Assembly (NCBI GenBank): GCA_013396755.1
Contig: VWZF01002929.1
Coordinates: 124,001-188,000, forward strand
Length of the DNA: 64,000 bases
Reading direction: 5' to 3'
Source of the DNA: Sclerurus mexicanus
Taxonomy: Eukaryota > Chordata > Aves > Passeriformes > Furnariidae
This document shows, piece by piece, positions 14,300 through 28,799 of this stretch. A program made the position numbers and the translations under genes. Positions within the stretch are counted from its first letter, which is position 1. Each line of letters begins with the position of its first letter. The notes beneath the pieces are model-generated. The model did not search any database. It was not told where the DNA came from and worked only from the letters and a program-made list of their open reading frames with translations.

Positions 14300-17200
14300 T
14301 CTTCAGCTCCGGGTTTCCAAACGTGCTGTGTGTCTTCTCAGCTGTTGCAAGGATTTGTGTGGAATGACAAAATGCGAGTTTTGTACCTTTGGCAGCCGTG
14401 TTTAATACAGGATAAAAGGGTATTTTTAACTTTGGAATGTTGGATTTCCTATGTCTTTGTTAGCACGAATTCAGGAGAAAAAGTCCAGTTTTCTTTCAGG
14501 CGAAACAAAGGCTTCTTCTGAAGGAAACGAAGTCTTTTAAGTACTTAATCAACTTGCTGAATTCAACTGCTTTAGGATAATTTAGGAATTAAACAGAAGG
14601 AGGCTGTGTTAGTAACAAACCGCAGTTTTGGTTGGAAACAAGGGTTTATTCCTGCTGGAGAGGCAGAGGAGCCTGCAGTCTGTGGAGTCTGCTCCGGGCA
14701 GAGCAACTTGGGGCTGTTTGCCGCAGTGGGGGGGAAGGTTTAACAGCATCCTCTGTTTGCCTTTGTTTAGGCAGTGCAAATTATTTGTGTGCTTTAGGAT
14801 TCCTTCCCTCTTTCAGCAGATGTTTTATCTGTGCAACTGGTGGAGTAATTAGAGGGAGAGACGTGGCACTGGTGTGCAAACACCCCTTGGGGGTGGGTAG
14901 AGAAATCGCAGAGTCCATCCCAGGGGCAGCTGGCTGAGGAGCACAGTCAGCACGGGATGCCAAAAGCAAAACTCATATGGCCCAACGTATTTGACTTCAT
15001 TTCTGCAAAAGAGTTGTTCTCCCTGCTGCCAAAAACAGGCAGAGGCAGAAGACCCTGCTGCTGCTTACAGTGAATTCCTCTCCACATGCAAATCATTCAC
15101 TTGGGATTTTTGCACTGGCGGCTAGAGATGATTAAGTGTTCAGTCTGTGGGAAATTACCAGGAGATTTGAGTGTTTTTCTCAGTGGCTTTGGCACCAGCA
15201 ACGGGGTGATATGGGAAGCTCCCCCCATGTGGATCAGGCTGTCCGTAGGTTTTGAAAGCTTCAGTTGCACGAGCATGTTTTGCTCTGCTACCATTTAAAT
15301 AATGGCAGCAACATGCTGCTTCCTCTAATGATCTTGATTAAGTTATTGGTTATTTCCTTAATTAGCTACTTCATCTACGCACACCTTAAATGAGTCTGTT
15401 TGTTCACCCAGAAGAGGGGAAAAAAGTTCATATTTTTTCTCTTTTAAAAGGTTTTTTTTGCCTCTCCGAAAGGCAGCTGTCATCTTAAGTCAGTAAGGGA
15501 GCTCAGGTGAACTGGCTTCCCCGGTGCTGCCACATCAGGGTTCTTTGGGACTGTCACAGTGTCAGTGTGGTGATGAAGGGACCACACTGGAGGTGCTGGA
15601 GCATCCTGCTGGGCACCAGCAGGTCCTTCCCCAGCAGAGATGCTCTGAGGGGGCTGGAGGTGAGCTGCTTCCAGAGGCTTAGTTAAACAGCACCGTTGCT
15701 TTACTCATGAAGGTGGTGATCTCTAAATTCATCCAGCCCTTTCAGGCTGGTGGGGAAATGTGCCGGCATCTGAAGCATTGACTCCAAGAGATGGGTGTTG
15801 GTGCTTCCCATGGGCTGGGTCTGCTGGCAGCAGTGAATTTGAAGTGAGACATTATAGATGTACATTTATTCCTGGCATCAGTGTTATGCAGACAAACAAA
15901 ATAAGTTGACGTGGTCTTCTGAAAGCTCTGTTTGTGTGTATTAACTGGACGGGGGCTAGGGTGATGTCTCAGGGGCAGTTCTAAAGGGGATAATGCATCT
16001 TTCAATCCCCAGTAGCCTTTAAATTTCCCACATATTAGCATATAGTACTGTGTTGATCACTCGGTGTCTCTCCACAACACTTCAAAAGCAACTTCTCCAG
16101 CTGACACCAGTTCTTCACCAGTATTCCCCACACCCCATCCTTTGTTGCCCTTTTTCCTGAATCTCAGAGTAAAGAGACTCAAATGTTTCTCTTTAGAGAC
16201 TCCTTGTCATACACGTGGCAGCAGCCCATGCTTCAGACCAGCCTATTTGTTCTTCCTTTTGTACTGTTTATTACTCTTAATGATATTCCCCTCGTTAGCC
16301 TTAACTTCACACCCTTCTCAGCACAGAACTCGCTGAAACACGTATTGTGTAATGAGCCTGCTTCCATATATAAATTGGAGAGACAGGAGCTGGGGCTCTC
16401 CCAGCTGAAACGGAACTAAATGCTTGCCCTTCAGTTACATTTTAGCATCTGTGCCAAAAAATTATGTATTTGGGAGGAATTACCAAAAGTTCTGACGTAC
16501 ACGAGCGTTAGTCCTTTGAGTCTCTTACATTTTTAGCAGTTTGGCACGGATCTGGACTGTATGGCTTTGCTCTCTCAGAGGAAACGTTTCCCATGGCCCA
16601 GAGCACTGCCCCACGAAGCAGAACCACAGGGAGCAGCACAAACGTGTCTCCAGCACCAGCACTCGCTCCAGCCGGGACGTGCTTGGATGGCAGCAGTCGA
16701 AATCCCACGTGTCACGTTTGGCACCGTGCACAAACCCCAAACCCAGTGCTGCCAGCCCTGGCTGCCTCTCCGTGCTCAGAGTTATTCTTGTGCTCTAGGG
16801 TATCCCAGGGGAATTGCAGCTCTCGGTTTGGTTTGCAAAGTAGCTGAGGGTTGGTGGGAAGGACTCAAATGCATCAATTCTAGTGGCTCAGAAAACAGTA
16901 TTTCTATATCATGATGCCTAAATGATTGTTGTGACGTTGCAAACGCAGCTGTGGTGGATCTTGTGGTCAGCTGTGCTTTGCACACCAGGGATGAGCGTCA
17001 CCAATGGAGCAGTGCCTCTGGGTGATCCATCTTCCCTTCCACATCTGTCCTGGATTGCTTGTGTAACCTCAGACAAATCATGGACATCCTCCAAGCTGCA
17101 GATGGAGGGGAACAGCATAGTTCCTGTTGCAGCTGTTCAGGGGTTGGTGGCAGAGTAGAGCCAGTCCGGGGTGGTACCCAAGGATTCCCTTATCTGATGG

Positions 17201-20200
17201 TACTTGCAGTGGACTCCTGTTGTGGCCAGGACCTCCAAATGCAATGGAAAGGACAATAAAACCAGACAAATAATTGCACTCAAGAGGAAAGAATATTGTT
17301 GACTTGTCCCCTCTGCTTTTCTTTCTCTGCTGATCCTGGAAGGAGGTAGCTGAGAGGAAATATTTACTCTGACAGGGTTCGATCTCTCTTTACATTCCTT
17401 GGAAATCTGTGTTTGGATTTTGCCCTGTTGGTGTTGGTTTATGCAGCGATGTTTCCAGCAGCTCAATCGCGTGGATATAGTTCCAACTCTTGGTATTTTG
17501 TGCAAAGATAAAAAAGAAAGAAAGATGGGCCTGAGTAACGAGGTGGCTATTTAATCACAGCAGGACTCACAGGAAAATGTGCATTAAATATTTATGGGAT
17601 GGTATTCATTAACATTTTCACTCTGTTGGCACTGGGCAGTGCAAGAAAGCTGTGGAGAGAACTGGAGTCTGTGTTACACAGCCACAGACCTGGAAAGGGC
17701 TGCAGCAGAGGAAAGGCATGAACGCTGGCTTTGTTACCCGATGAGTCCCTCATAGCTGGCACTGCATTTGGAGTTGCAGCAGTAAGCAGGATTTTAGTAG
17801 TTTCACTTGCTGTTCTCAAAATGCTCTCAGTAAATATTTTAGGTCTGATTTGTCTGCCTGCCATGTCTTATGGGAGTGCAAGTGGCTGACACCAAACCCC
17901 GGGTTCACAGGCAGGCAATTAGAGAGATAAGCCTAAGTGACTTCATGTGTCTCCTTTTTTAGATCGCTCTGGTCTGAGCTTCTGTAAAAGACTGGGATTA
18001 GCAGAGATTGAGTTCTCAGTGTGCTGGAAACTGGCTGCAGCTGGGGTTCTTGTCCGACATGAGCTGTAGGTACCGAGTTAGGGAGTGAGTTATCCATGGG
18101 TGTCTAATGATGCCAGAAAGATTAGAACTGATTATAACATGGTATTAATGCTTGGTTCATTAACAGCATAGAAAGTATCAGAATACTCTGGTGATATAAA
18201 TTGAAGGTGTTTCTTATATTTGTTAAGTGAAGCTACTTAAATGGTTAAAATATGTTTATTTGCTGGCCATTGCATCCTCAGATATAGGATTGTGGCAAGG
18301 TTTGTTAAGACTTCCCACAGCATAAATGGAAGGTCTGAAACAGTAGCAGCCTGATGGATCGAGTATTCCTTTGAGATGACACAAGGTCACGTGTCAGATT
18401 TTAGGATACCTTGTTCTATACCAGTACTGTAAACCCAAGACTCGTCTCAGGCTCTATCAAAAGCTGTACTTGGTTGTACCGGTCGGTCAGATTTGGGCTT
18501 TGGGGCTGAAGGTCCGTGATGCTGTCCCTGTCCAGCCACAGGCATCTCCATTGGAGGAGAGAAGTTACTCTTGGTATTACTGGTAAGACTGCTTTGTCCT
18601 ACTTCCTTAACAAGTGTAAAATGGACATATACAGAGAGAGAACAACCTCCTTTACCTCAGTGCTTGTTGGATAAAGTAAATGCTAATCTTGACTAATTAG
18701 CTGATAGACCCGCTGCGGATGTCTCCAGAATCCATTTATGTACTTGAAACCCCCATTAATTTCCACTGGCACCATACAGCAGAGCAGCAAGTGAAAGGTT
18801 TGACTGTACCATGGTCTTTGCTTTATGGTACCTTTCCCCCATCCTTTGCATGAGAAAGGAGAGGGCTAGTCCCAGTGGCAGTCACGACAGCAGTGTGGTT
18901 TGTGCCAGGCGTGCAGCACAGAGAGCTTCTCACTGCGCCTCAGCCTCTGGTCTGTCCTGTTTTTCACTTTGCATGAAGCGATGCTTTGTAGCACCCCACA
19001 TAGATGGCTTTGATTAACTTGCCACTTACTTTTCGGCTGCCTGACTGGTCCTTCAGGAAACATTCAACAAACGTCCTGTTTGCAGTGACTCCTGAGCTCT
19101 CTTGCCCAGCCTGGGCTTCATCCTTTCATGAGGGGTTAAATTTCCTCGACATAAACATTTTCTGCTCTCCGAGCTTGTCCTTATTTGTTGTCTTCATACT
19201 CTCATTTTCTTAAGCACTGCAGGAAATAGTCCCTTGCTTGAAGAGCTTGGAGCTCACACCTCCAAACGTCTTCACAGCAGACACTTTCTGACTGTCTAAC
19301 ACCCACTAAAAATCACTGGAAACTGAATTCTTAACTACTGCCAAAATATGCAGATACCCTGAGGATCTGACTGCTTCCCTTGACCACCTCCGTTAGACTG
19401 AGGGATAACAGAAAGGAGGTGAGAAGAGTGTTCCCTCCTGGAGTGGGAGCACCAGAAATGATTCAGAATTAGTCTGGGTCTAAGCCACAGCATATTTTTG
19501 CAATTTAGGTCCTGTAGCCTGTCACATCAGCAGCTTTGCAATCCCTGTGCTGACTGCGTATGTTGATCGAGCCTGTAAAACTGGTGGTTAGGGCTCAGGG
19601 TGGTGAAGGAACACAGTTGAAGCTGCACAAAATTTTTCTGTGCTATATGTTCATTGCCAGCTTTGTTGTTCCGTTTCAAGGGAATTTCGCTTAGAGATGC
19701 CTCAGAGAAGAACATTAGACACATACCCATGAGAGGATGGTTGTATATGCCCACTGTAAATGACTTTTGTCATGTTTTGCCATTTTCTGTAGAACAGCTC
19801 ATCTTTGAGATTTCAGGCACTTAAGAAGGTTGAGTATGGCAGGTTTGTCTCAACATAAGGGAGATAAGGTTTTTTTTCAAAGTCACATGCAAAATCATAG
19901 TTGACATCAAAACTAAACCCAGTTTCATATCCCTTTTGTAAGCACAGAGTGCTGCTTGCTCAGGTGGAGGTGGGGAGGCTGGGAAAGCAGGTAGGTGCTC
20001 TGCTCTGTGCCTTACGGGGAATGAAAACTACCAAAGTCAAAGCTTCTTTCACAGCAGAGATGTTCAGAGCACAGGAAGTGTCAAAATCCTTGGCCATGGT
20101 TTATGCTGGTGTGTGCAGCAGACGCTCAGGGAGGGGAAGGCAGCTGTTGAGCTGCGATTGCTGCTTATTACACTAATTACAATAGTCTCGCTGGTATCGT

Positions 20201-23200
20201 GAGCTTCCCTTCTCCTTCCCCCATCTGTCGCTTTGGCCATCCATGGTTGCTCATCTTTTTGAGATGCGTTTGAAGTGCTCAGTACCACAGGGAACCCCGC
20301 GGTGCTCCCCCTCTGCACTGACACAAGGGAATGATCACAGTTTTTACAGAGAAGGAATTTTGGGGATTGAGCTGTTTGCCCTGAATTAAGGCCATGGAAA
20401 GGGGAGATGTTGCCCTGAATCTGCAACTCCACATTTGTAAAGATCTCGGTCAAGTAAGCCACTCCAGTCTGGAGCATCCCACCTTGTTTGGGATGGAGGG
20501 AAGAGGATGATGCCCAGCACTTGCTTCGTTGCCTTTTTTACTCTGTATTTTGGTTCTTTTCTCTCTACCAGTGTAACCAGTCTAACTAGTGGTCAAAGTC
20601 TGTGCATGCCATGAAGGTTCCCAGCTTTAATCCATGTACTGTTTCCCTCACCCCTCTGCTGCAGGAGCTTGGCTGACCTGCCTTCCGTGTGCCCGCTGGC
20701 AGCAGCCGAGCTGACCCCCTAGCTGCTGTTCTTTTGTTCCAAGGAGACACTGTGAGTTAAATTCTCAGCAAAAAGAAAGCACCGCTCCTTTGGATACCCA
20801 CCTGGTTTTTATTTCCCTGGGAAGGGGTTACGCCTTGTCACAGGGCGCTTTCTTTGGAGAACAGCCCACTCCAAAGCAGCCAGCAAAATTCTTCCTGAGC
20901 CACGAAACAATGAGACACACTAAGTCTCTAGCAGCAATAATTGCTTCTAAAAGGCTGATCTATTTAGTCTGCTTATGTTTAGCAAACATGTTTGCTTCGC
21001 CCTTTGAAGATAATGCTGCATGCAGCACAGCATGGCAGGGAAGAAAGAGGAAGAAATGGTCTCTGTTTGCAGTGTGTTTAATGAGCAGTGGCTGACGGGA
21101 GCCATAGCATTCAGTAATGCTGGTGTACCCCTGCTAATCACCAATAATTGGGTTTGTCCACCCCTCATGGTGCTTGAGCTGTGGGCAGAATGCCCTCATG
21201 GGCTTGTACAAGCTGGGAGCCCCACAGCTGAGGCTTTGGCTGCTGGAAGGCAGCAGCAGCCTGGCCCACTGACTTTAGCATCTCTACAAATCTGGGGCAC
21301 CCCTAATGTTCCCGGGCTGGGGACATCTGCAAGCCATGCCTTGGTTTTGCTATTATGGAAGCAAGCAGCATCTCCTTACAGGATGGCTTTGACCCTTCCC
21401 TCAGACTGTTACCAGGTGTGTGGGCCTGGGTCTGGCTCACTGAGGAGGGATGTGCCTGTAATACTGCCTGCACTGGATCCATCCAAGGGAGTGGGCACAG
21501 TCTGGGAGCCAGTGCTGGAGTCAGGGGCCATGCTTCTGGCCAGCCCTCTCCTGATACGATATTAATCCCTCCCTGCAGGTCCTGATCCTCCCTGTTCCTA
21601 GAGCAGACGAGATAGTTGCATTTCCCTATAGATGACGATAAGATAAAAGCCTGGCCGTGTTTTACAACAAGAGAAGCAGGTTTAGAGGATTGACAGGTTA
21701 CAGGAGAAAGGGATGCAGGTTTCCAGCTGCACGTTCCCGCTGCCGTGGCCGCCTTTGATGAGGGCTGTGATTGATGCTGTGTTTGGAGCAGGCAGCCATC
21801 AGCCAGCGACGTGCTGACCTTTCCCTGACGGGCTGAGCGGCTCTAATGATCTTGATGGAGCTGGCGATTTGTATATTGGGTTTGATGTACAAGGCTTGAC
21901 ACCACATGGAGAAATGGGACTGGAGTATGACTGACAGCCCGTTTCCATTAAGGATGGTGAGGCATAGGCTGTTCTCTAGTGATTCCTTTCAATGAGAATG
22001 CTTTGACATATTATATTGTAGCAGAGAAGTTTTGCTGTTAAATATCTTCCTTTTAATAGCTTCCAAGCAGTTAAAAACAGATGAGAATGAAGTAACTTGC
22101 AGGCCAGAAGGCTTATCACTAAAAAGGCTGTTCAAATTATACACTTAATATTTAGTGAATTATTTTTACCCTGACTTTAATGTTCAGTCCTTAGGCAGAT
22201 AAAACAATGCGGTAGTTTGCATCTGGGATTCTTTTTTTCTGTAATTCAGCTGTATAAAATTTCAAACCCTGGACTTCTTGCAGGCAACATTAAAACCTTC
22301 TAATTTCCATGAGTTGAGCTGAGTATAAATCACACCCTGGTTGGCACATCTCTTGGGTGCTTGTGGCAAGAGTAATGAATTTCATGGTTTGTTATGAGCT
22401 ACTAAAACCAACACAAACACAGAAAGCCTGTTGTAATCTCAGCGTATCATTCAAGGAAGCAATTTATTCCTAAGTATGAACAAATGTCAAGCCATGAAAA
22501 CAAGTTGTTATTACTAATTAAAACAAAGAGAAGAATAGAAAACATCTCTTGTCATATGTGTGCAGTGACAGGCTGTCTGGGGGACACTGGAGCTCCATCC
22601 AGCTTCAACTGGTGGGACAGCCAGGCTGGGAACCTTGCCATTGCCTATGATAGGATGACCCTCTGTGCATTCCGGGAAGGCCACTGCACCATGGTCTTAA
22701 GAGAACTGGAGGTGGGAAACCACCCAAGCTTAAACTGAGATGTCACTTTTCAAAATTTTATTGGGGTTTTTATGTTGTGGTGTGTTTTTTTTTAAGGTTA
22801 GCTTGACTGTACAAGTCTTCTAATGGGTGGAGTTTGGGGTGGACCAAAACAGTACATGCCAGTGTACCTGCTTGCACTAGCTGGTTTTGTGTCATCCAGG
22901 TCTACTTCATGAAATAAAAACCCGTTTGGGCATCTTTCTTCCCACTAAGCAGTTGGGAGGTGAGGAGCCAGGTGCATTCCTGACCATGTCTGATCTCCCT
23001 GTGTCTGCAGATACACTGGGAAATTTAAGACTTGAAGACATCACGAAACCCCCTTTTTGTTCCTGAGCCAATGTGCATCATTTCCTCCCTGATGTGTTAC
23101 GAGAGAATTATCCGGATCCACAAATGTGCTGGATTTACAACCTCCCTGTGCATAGTTTGGGTGCAAGCAGCAAATGGGTCTTTTTTCTTAGCTGGCAAAG

Positions 23201-26200
23201 AGCAGGCAGCTGTGTCTCCTGGGTGAGAATAGAAACATGGCCATCTCAAACCCTTTGGTGGTTTCAGGGGAGTTTGGCTGGAGGTTTGTGCAGCCCCAGG
23301 ACCTGCCTGTGGCGCCTGAGGAGGTGCAGGGTCTCCCATGGTGCCAGCCAAGGCAAGGGAAGCAGCAAAATCCCACTAGCAACCAGCAAAGATGTGCACA
23401 GTCTGGTTTAAGGAGGTAACAGCCAGACTTGTGTTACTTGTCCAGGACTGTGGGCTGGCTCAAGAGTTGCCTCTGAGCATGGAGGTGGTTGAGTCCCCCG
23501 GTCGTGTAGGATGCACAGCTTTGGTGGTGGGACCAGGCAGTGCATGGCTAGTGCAGGGGGGAGCTCAGTGACTGAACACAAGAAATCCTCAGGACATAAC
23601 CACTGACCCGAAACACTCTGTTAGACAGGTTCGAAGCCAAAAAATAAAATAAAAATCATCTGATGTGACAGCGACCCTGACAGTGTCAGGCAGCAAGAAG
23701 GACGGCAGCGAGGGAGTCCTGAGCTGCTGCCAAGGCACATGTCACTGCAGACTTGCAGGGTTAGTTGGTTATCCTGAAAATACATCTTTTGTGTAATTGG
23801 AAAATTAATTTGTTGCTGATCAAAGGTTTAGATCTTTGGAAAGCATACCACCAGATAAGTTGAAGATTTATGCGTTTCTTTTGTAACATATTTTCAGTGA
23901 ATGCTTTATTGTTTGTGGAAAGGCCCCAAGAAAACTATGTGATTACAAAAATAACTGTGTTGAGTTTATTTAGCTTAAATTACAATAGTGCTTTAATGAG
24001 GCTTTTGTAGATATCATTAAAGGACACTATTAAAAAGTCTTCAGATGAGAATCCTATCAGGCTAGCAAAGGGAAGAAAACCGAAGAAGCATTCTGGTTGT
24101 TGTTTGCATTTGGTTACTTATTTGATTTCGACATATGAAAGTAAAAAAACATAGTAGTGCCAAGTTAAAGCTGAAGGCTGTGAAAGCGTTACTGTGTTAA
24201 GCTCTCTAAAGCTTCTTGCATTAAGGTGATTAAACAAAAGAGAGAAAGAGATACAGTGATTGATGAAATGCCATGGTCGGTGTGCTCTGTGGGTTGCACC
24301 AGGGCTTGTAGCCCTTGGGGAGAGACAATCAGAGGATGAGGATCCTTTTGGGGTGCCTTGACGTGGAGAAAATGGGGTGCAGGGCAGTGATGCTCAGGAG
24401 CATCAGCACAGTGTGCTGGGTCCTCTGAAGCATCATCCCTGTATTTGTGTGGCTCAGGGCTGCCAGAGAACATGGGCAGCATGGGCTGAGTTCATGGCCA
24501 CAGCCTTGTTGTCCAGCTCTGGCTGTGCACTGCAGGGTGCCAGCCAGGGCCAGGCCTGTCTCGCTGGGTGAATTGGTAGGAAATACAGAAAATTGCCTCT
24601 AAAATCAGCCGCAGTGCGTATGGGCTGTACTTCCCCTTCTGCGTCAGCTGCTGCTGGGCTCGATGGTGTTTTAAAATCTAAATTCCTCCTTGCAAACCGA
24701 CAGCACAGATCTTTACCAATGGCTCTGCCAAAAATGAGTGGAAAGCAGCAGCAGTAGTGACAGCAGGAAGAGCGGGACTGTTTCGGTGAGTCTCAGGCTG
24801 CAGCCACATGAAGGTACAAATGGCAGCCCTGAGGAAAAGTGCAGGAGGCCAAGTTTGGGGATTAATGATCTGCATCTGATGTTGTTCTCTCTGCCCCTCC
24901 CTCCATCCCATTTTTCTTTAAGATAAGACATCCCTGCTTCTGGCATTGATAGGTGTGGAGAGGGTCTGCTGCCTTGCTAAAAAAGAATAAAGACAAAAGG
25001 GAGCTCAACCTCATTTAAAGTCTTGACCTGTATTTCATAACTCAGGTTCTCCAAAGAGCTGTCCCCATACCTTGGGCATATCCCTGTGTGTCTCCTGAAG
25101 AGCCAGGCATTTGGTTGGGAGGAGTGAGGCCATGTACGGTCACCTCCCTTCCCTGCTTACTAACAGCTTTTTCCAGTCCCCTTGGCATTTCCATCTGGTG
25201 TTTGCAAAGCTATGCCCTCTCCAGCCTCTCGATCTGCTGCTTATCACTGCCTTGTGCCCAGGGACCACACAGGGCTCATCCTGTCCTGGCACTGGGGTGG
25301 AAGCACTGGCTTGGCCAGTGGAGATTGCTCTGCAAATTACAGGGGTGAGCGTGGGAACGGAGGGGAAAAAAGCCACTGTGAGTATCCAATTCTGCATTTC
25401 TGTGGTCAGAAAGAGCAATGGGAAAGTAATCTGTTATTGTGCATGTCGCTGTGAGCCAGGACAGGCTTGGTGGGAATGGGGGGACCTGCCATCCCTCTGA
25501 TCCCAGACAGGCTGGTGGTGTGTGTGGTGCAGGGGACAGTCTTCATCCCCATGGGATGCAGCAGAGGATGCCTACTAAATAATTCAGAAAGGCAACTTGA
25601 TCTGACATTCATCAGGTTAGTAGCCTGGTGACCTTGAGGACACCAGTCTGCTGTCGCTGTGTGTGGCTGTGCTGTGCAGCCCATTGTCATCAGGACAGTC
25701 AACACTGTCACATGGAGCCCTATTGATTGACAGACAATCAATAACACCGTGATAAAATACAGCATTTATGAAATGTGGGCTCTTACAATAATTTGTTAAA
25801 TTAGCCATAGGGATGAGTTTGTGCAAATGGCAGAAAGTTTAAAGTTGACTGGGTTTGGCTCTTTGTCATTAAAACTAGCAACAAAGGGGAGAAAGACAGT
25901 GCTGCATTTATAAGCAGAGCTGTCCGTCTCACACCTCTGCACTGAAGCAGGGGCTCTCTGCTTCTGATCTTTATTTCAGTAGCTTTTTACTTCTGGTCGT
26001 TTGCTTCGTAGCTGGCAGTTGTCAGCATCCATCCTCTTAATGGTGCAGGTCCTTCACGTGACCTTTGATAATGTGCTCCACCAGCTCAGTGTTCTTCTTG
26101 CTGCTTAATGAAACACCCGTTTCACCTGCATAATGTGCAGAATCCGTCAAGAAATCTTGTGTGCCTTCTGGAGCTATTCCAACACATGACCTTTTCACAA

Positions 26201-28799
26201 GCCTCGCAGTAGGTAACAGTAATATGGAGCAATTGCCAACGAACCGGCAGCTTTCAATGCAGGAAGGGCTCATTTCCATTTCCCTAAGACAGTTGTGTGT
26301 CCAAACGTGGCAGCTTCTAATCTGATTTCTTGTCTCAGAAGAGCCTCTTTGTTGGATTTTGTGGATATTTAGATTTGCAAGTATTGGAACAAGAAGTCTG
26401 CAAGGAGCAGTGGTGATCGTACATGCCGTTTGGAGACACAAAGCTCTTCTGCTCACAACTAGATGTGCAGCTGAGGTGTTATAAGTGTTGGTCTTTGTTA
26501 TCTTTTACTTCAGCTCATGATTCTCACTCCCATATTAGTGGATCAGCTTATACTTAAAAGTTTGCAGTAACTGATGTGATCCCTTTCTTGGGGATGATCA
26601 GTTGGCCAAGAAAGCCAAGCAGAACTCAGCTTTAGGACACTCGGTTGTGTGGGGATGACACTGCCACACACCCTGGGGTGGGATCATGTCAGTCTGGTGC
26701 GGGGTGATCAAGGCTGCTGTAGATTGTCACACAGAGCACATTGTACAAGCAGTGGGGTTGGACACTTGGGCTTGTGCCCTGCCAGCCTTTCCCCTGAGTG
26801 CGAGGTTGGGTGGTGGTCCTGCTCCAACAGCACTTGGAGCACCAATAGACACTTTGCTCCCAAGTGTCTGTAGCTAAAGGGCCTTTGCTCCTTGAAAGTT
26901 AATGCAGATAAAGTCAGACATTTTACTCGTGTTCCTGCTGTGTGGAGCGGTTCATATTCCTTGTGCCAGTTGTAGCCCTTAGTCACTGCTGTGCGCGTTG
27001 AGCAATACATTTCCAGGGAACACGGGTCATTTCTGCTCTACGGCTTTTCTGCTCCACATTATCATTTTGTAAGCAGGCTTCTTTATTTGCTTTTGCTCAA
27101 CTCAGTTTTGTCTCATTTCCTTTGTATTGTAATTAACATGTTCTGAGCTTAAGAGGAAAAATAAATCATCTTGGGGCCATGGCATGTTAATCATAGAGAG
27201 ACAAACTGACAGCCTGCCCACAGTGCCAATGCAAGCTGGAAGGGGCAAAATGGGCCATTTTAGGAAGCTGAAGGATACGGGGGGATTTTTCCTACAAGTT
27301 CTGTTGCTCTGTGTAGTTGGAGGGGACCATCCTTGGTGCTGCAGCCATCCCCAGCAGAAGCCCTTCCTCCATGAAAGGAAGGTCTGACCTGGCTGGATGT
27401 AGTAATAGGGTCAGTACTCAGCTCTTGGACTTGCAGCTGCAGATTTAATTTAAATGAAAAAAAAAAACCAACAACCCAACAAGCTAACAGTACTAAAATG
27501 AACTGTAAAAGCTGAAATGTTTAATCAATGCCGCTGAATATTTAGTTTTGTCTGAAGTTGTCTGAGCCAGTTCAGATCTCTGCAATTCTTGGTTTGTGCC
27601 GCTTGGCTTAAAGATCTCACCTTTGGGATTTTAAGTGCAATTCCTTGTAATGAAACCTAATTTATGAGCCCTAATAATAATAATTTAAGGCATTTGAGGC
27701 TGCAGAAAGACTCACAGTTTCTGCATCCTTCTGTGTTTTGTAAACATAGCTAATATTGCCAAAAACAAGGGCTCTGAAATCTGGAGTTATCCAAAAGATT
27801 GGCTGTTTTTGGCTCCTGTGTCTCTTACTGTCCATTCACCTTGCTGGCATCCTCCATCTTCATGCCCTTTGTTATCCCAAGGCTGGCAGTTCACAACCTC
27901 TTGTCTTGGACTCTCACCCAGAGCTGAATCTGCATCTCAATCTGCGTCTTGGGAGTCCAGCTCCTCAACTAGGTGGATTCCTTGGCAAGAAGCACTGTGC
28001 ATTGGACAAGTTCTATTTGCTTTCAGTGGGTTTTTTTTTGAGTCCACAGAAAGTAGGTTTTCTTAGTATCACTCGGTTTTTGCAAATGCCAAAGCTGAGA
28101 AGTACACCCCTCCAGTTGACCTGAGTTAGAGATTCATTTGTGACCACCGAATTCTCAAGCTACAGACTTTGAGCAGCAGGAGAGATTTGGCAGTGTAGCT
28201 CCTTCTCTGCATTTTCTTTTCCAAGGGGAGGGAAACACAGGAGAAAGAGGCTTCAGCTTTCTCGTTGAGGTGGTGTATTCCTGGGTCTCGCAGTATTCAC
28301 CTGAGACACACATCAAAGGTGTGAATCGTTCATCTGTCGTGGCCGTATGAAAGAAAATGTATTAAAATATGCAGTGACCAAAATGCTAATAACTTGTATT
28401 TCCCAGAATATTTAACCCTGCTGGTGCACAAACATGCTGCGTCTAAAAACCAGTGGGGAATCATAGCAAATGACTACAGAAAATAATTAAGAGGGCACTG
28501 AAGGCCAGGAGAAAAATGATACGTTGCTCAGAGCCAGCGGATCATTGCGTTAATAGCGTACGTAAGGAATAGTGCCCGAAGTTTGACAGCAAGTCGAGGT
28601 TCGGTCAGCATCAAATAAGATGATAGTTGGGGAAAGATAATTAGTGTCTTCACACCGTTCAATTTAGGCTGCTGGTGCGGAGCCAACTCTTTGAAACACA
28701 CACGCAGGCCAGTGAGGAGGGGTTTTTTTTGCCCCTCTCTCCCTTTGCCTAAGCAGCCTACAGGATTTATTGATTTTGAAGAACGGACTGATTTCCATG
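14300..28799. other. Non-coding flank or 5' intron
   Basis: No supported gene. Several stretches of ordered, TAAT-rich sequence with scattered CpGs (for example 20770-21000 and 21600-21910) look like possible conserved non-coding elements, but conservation cannot be judged from one sequence. No CR1 copy was recognised here. Confidence 0.55.
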
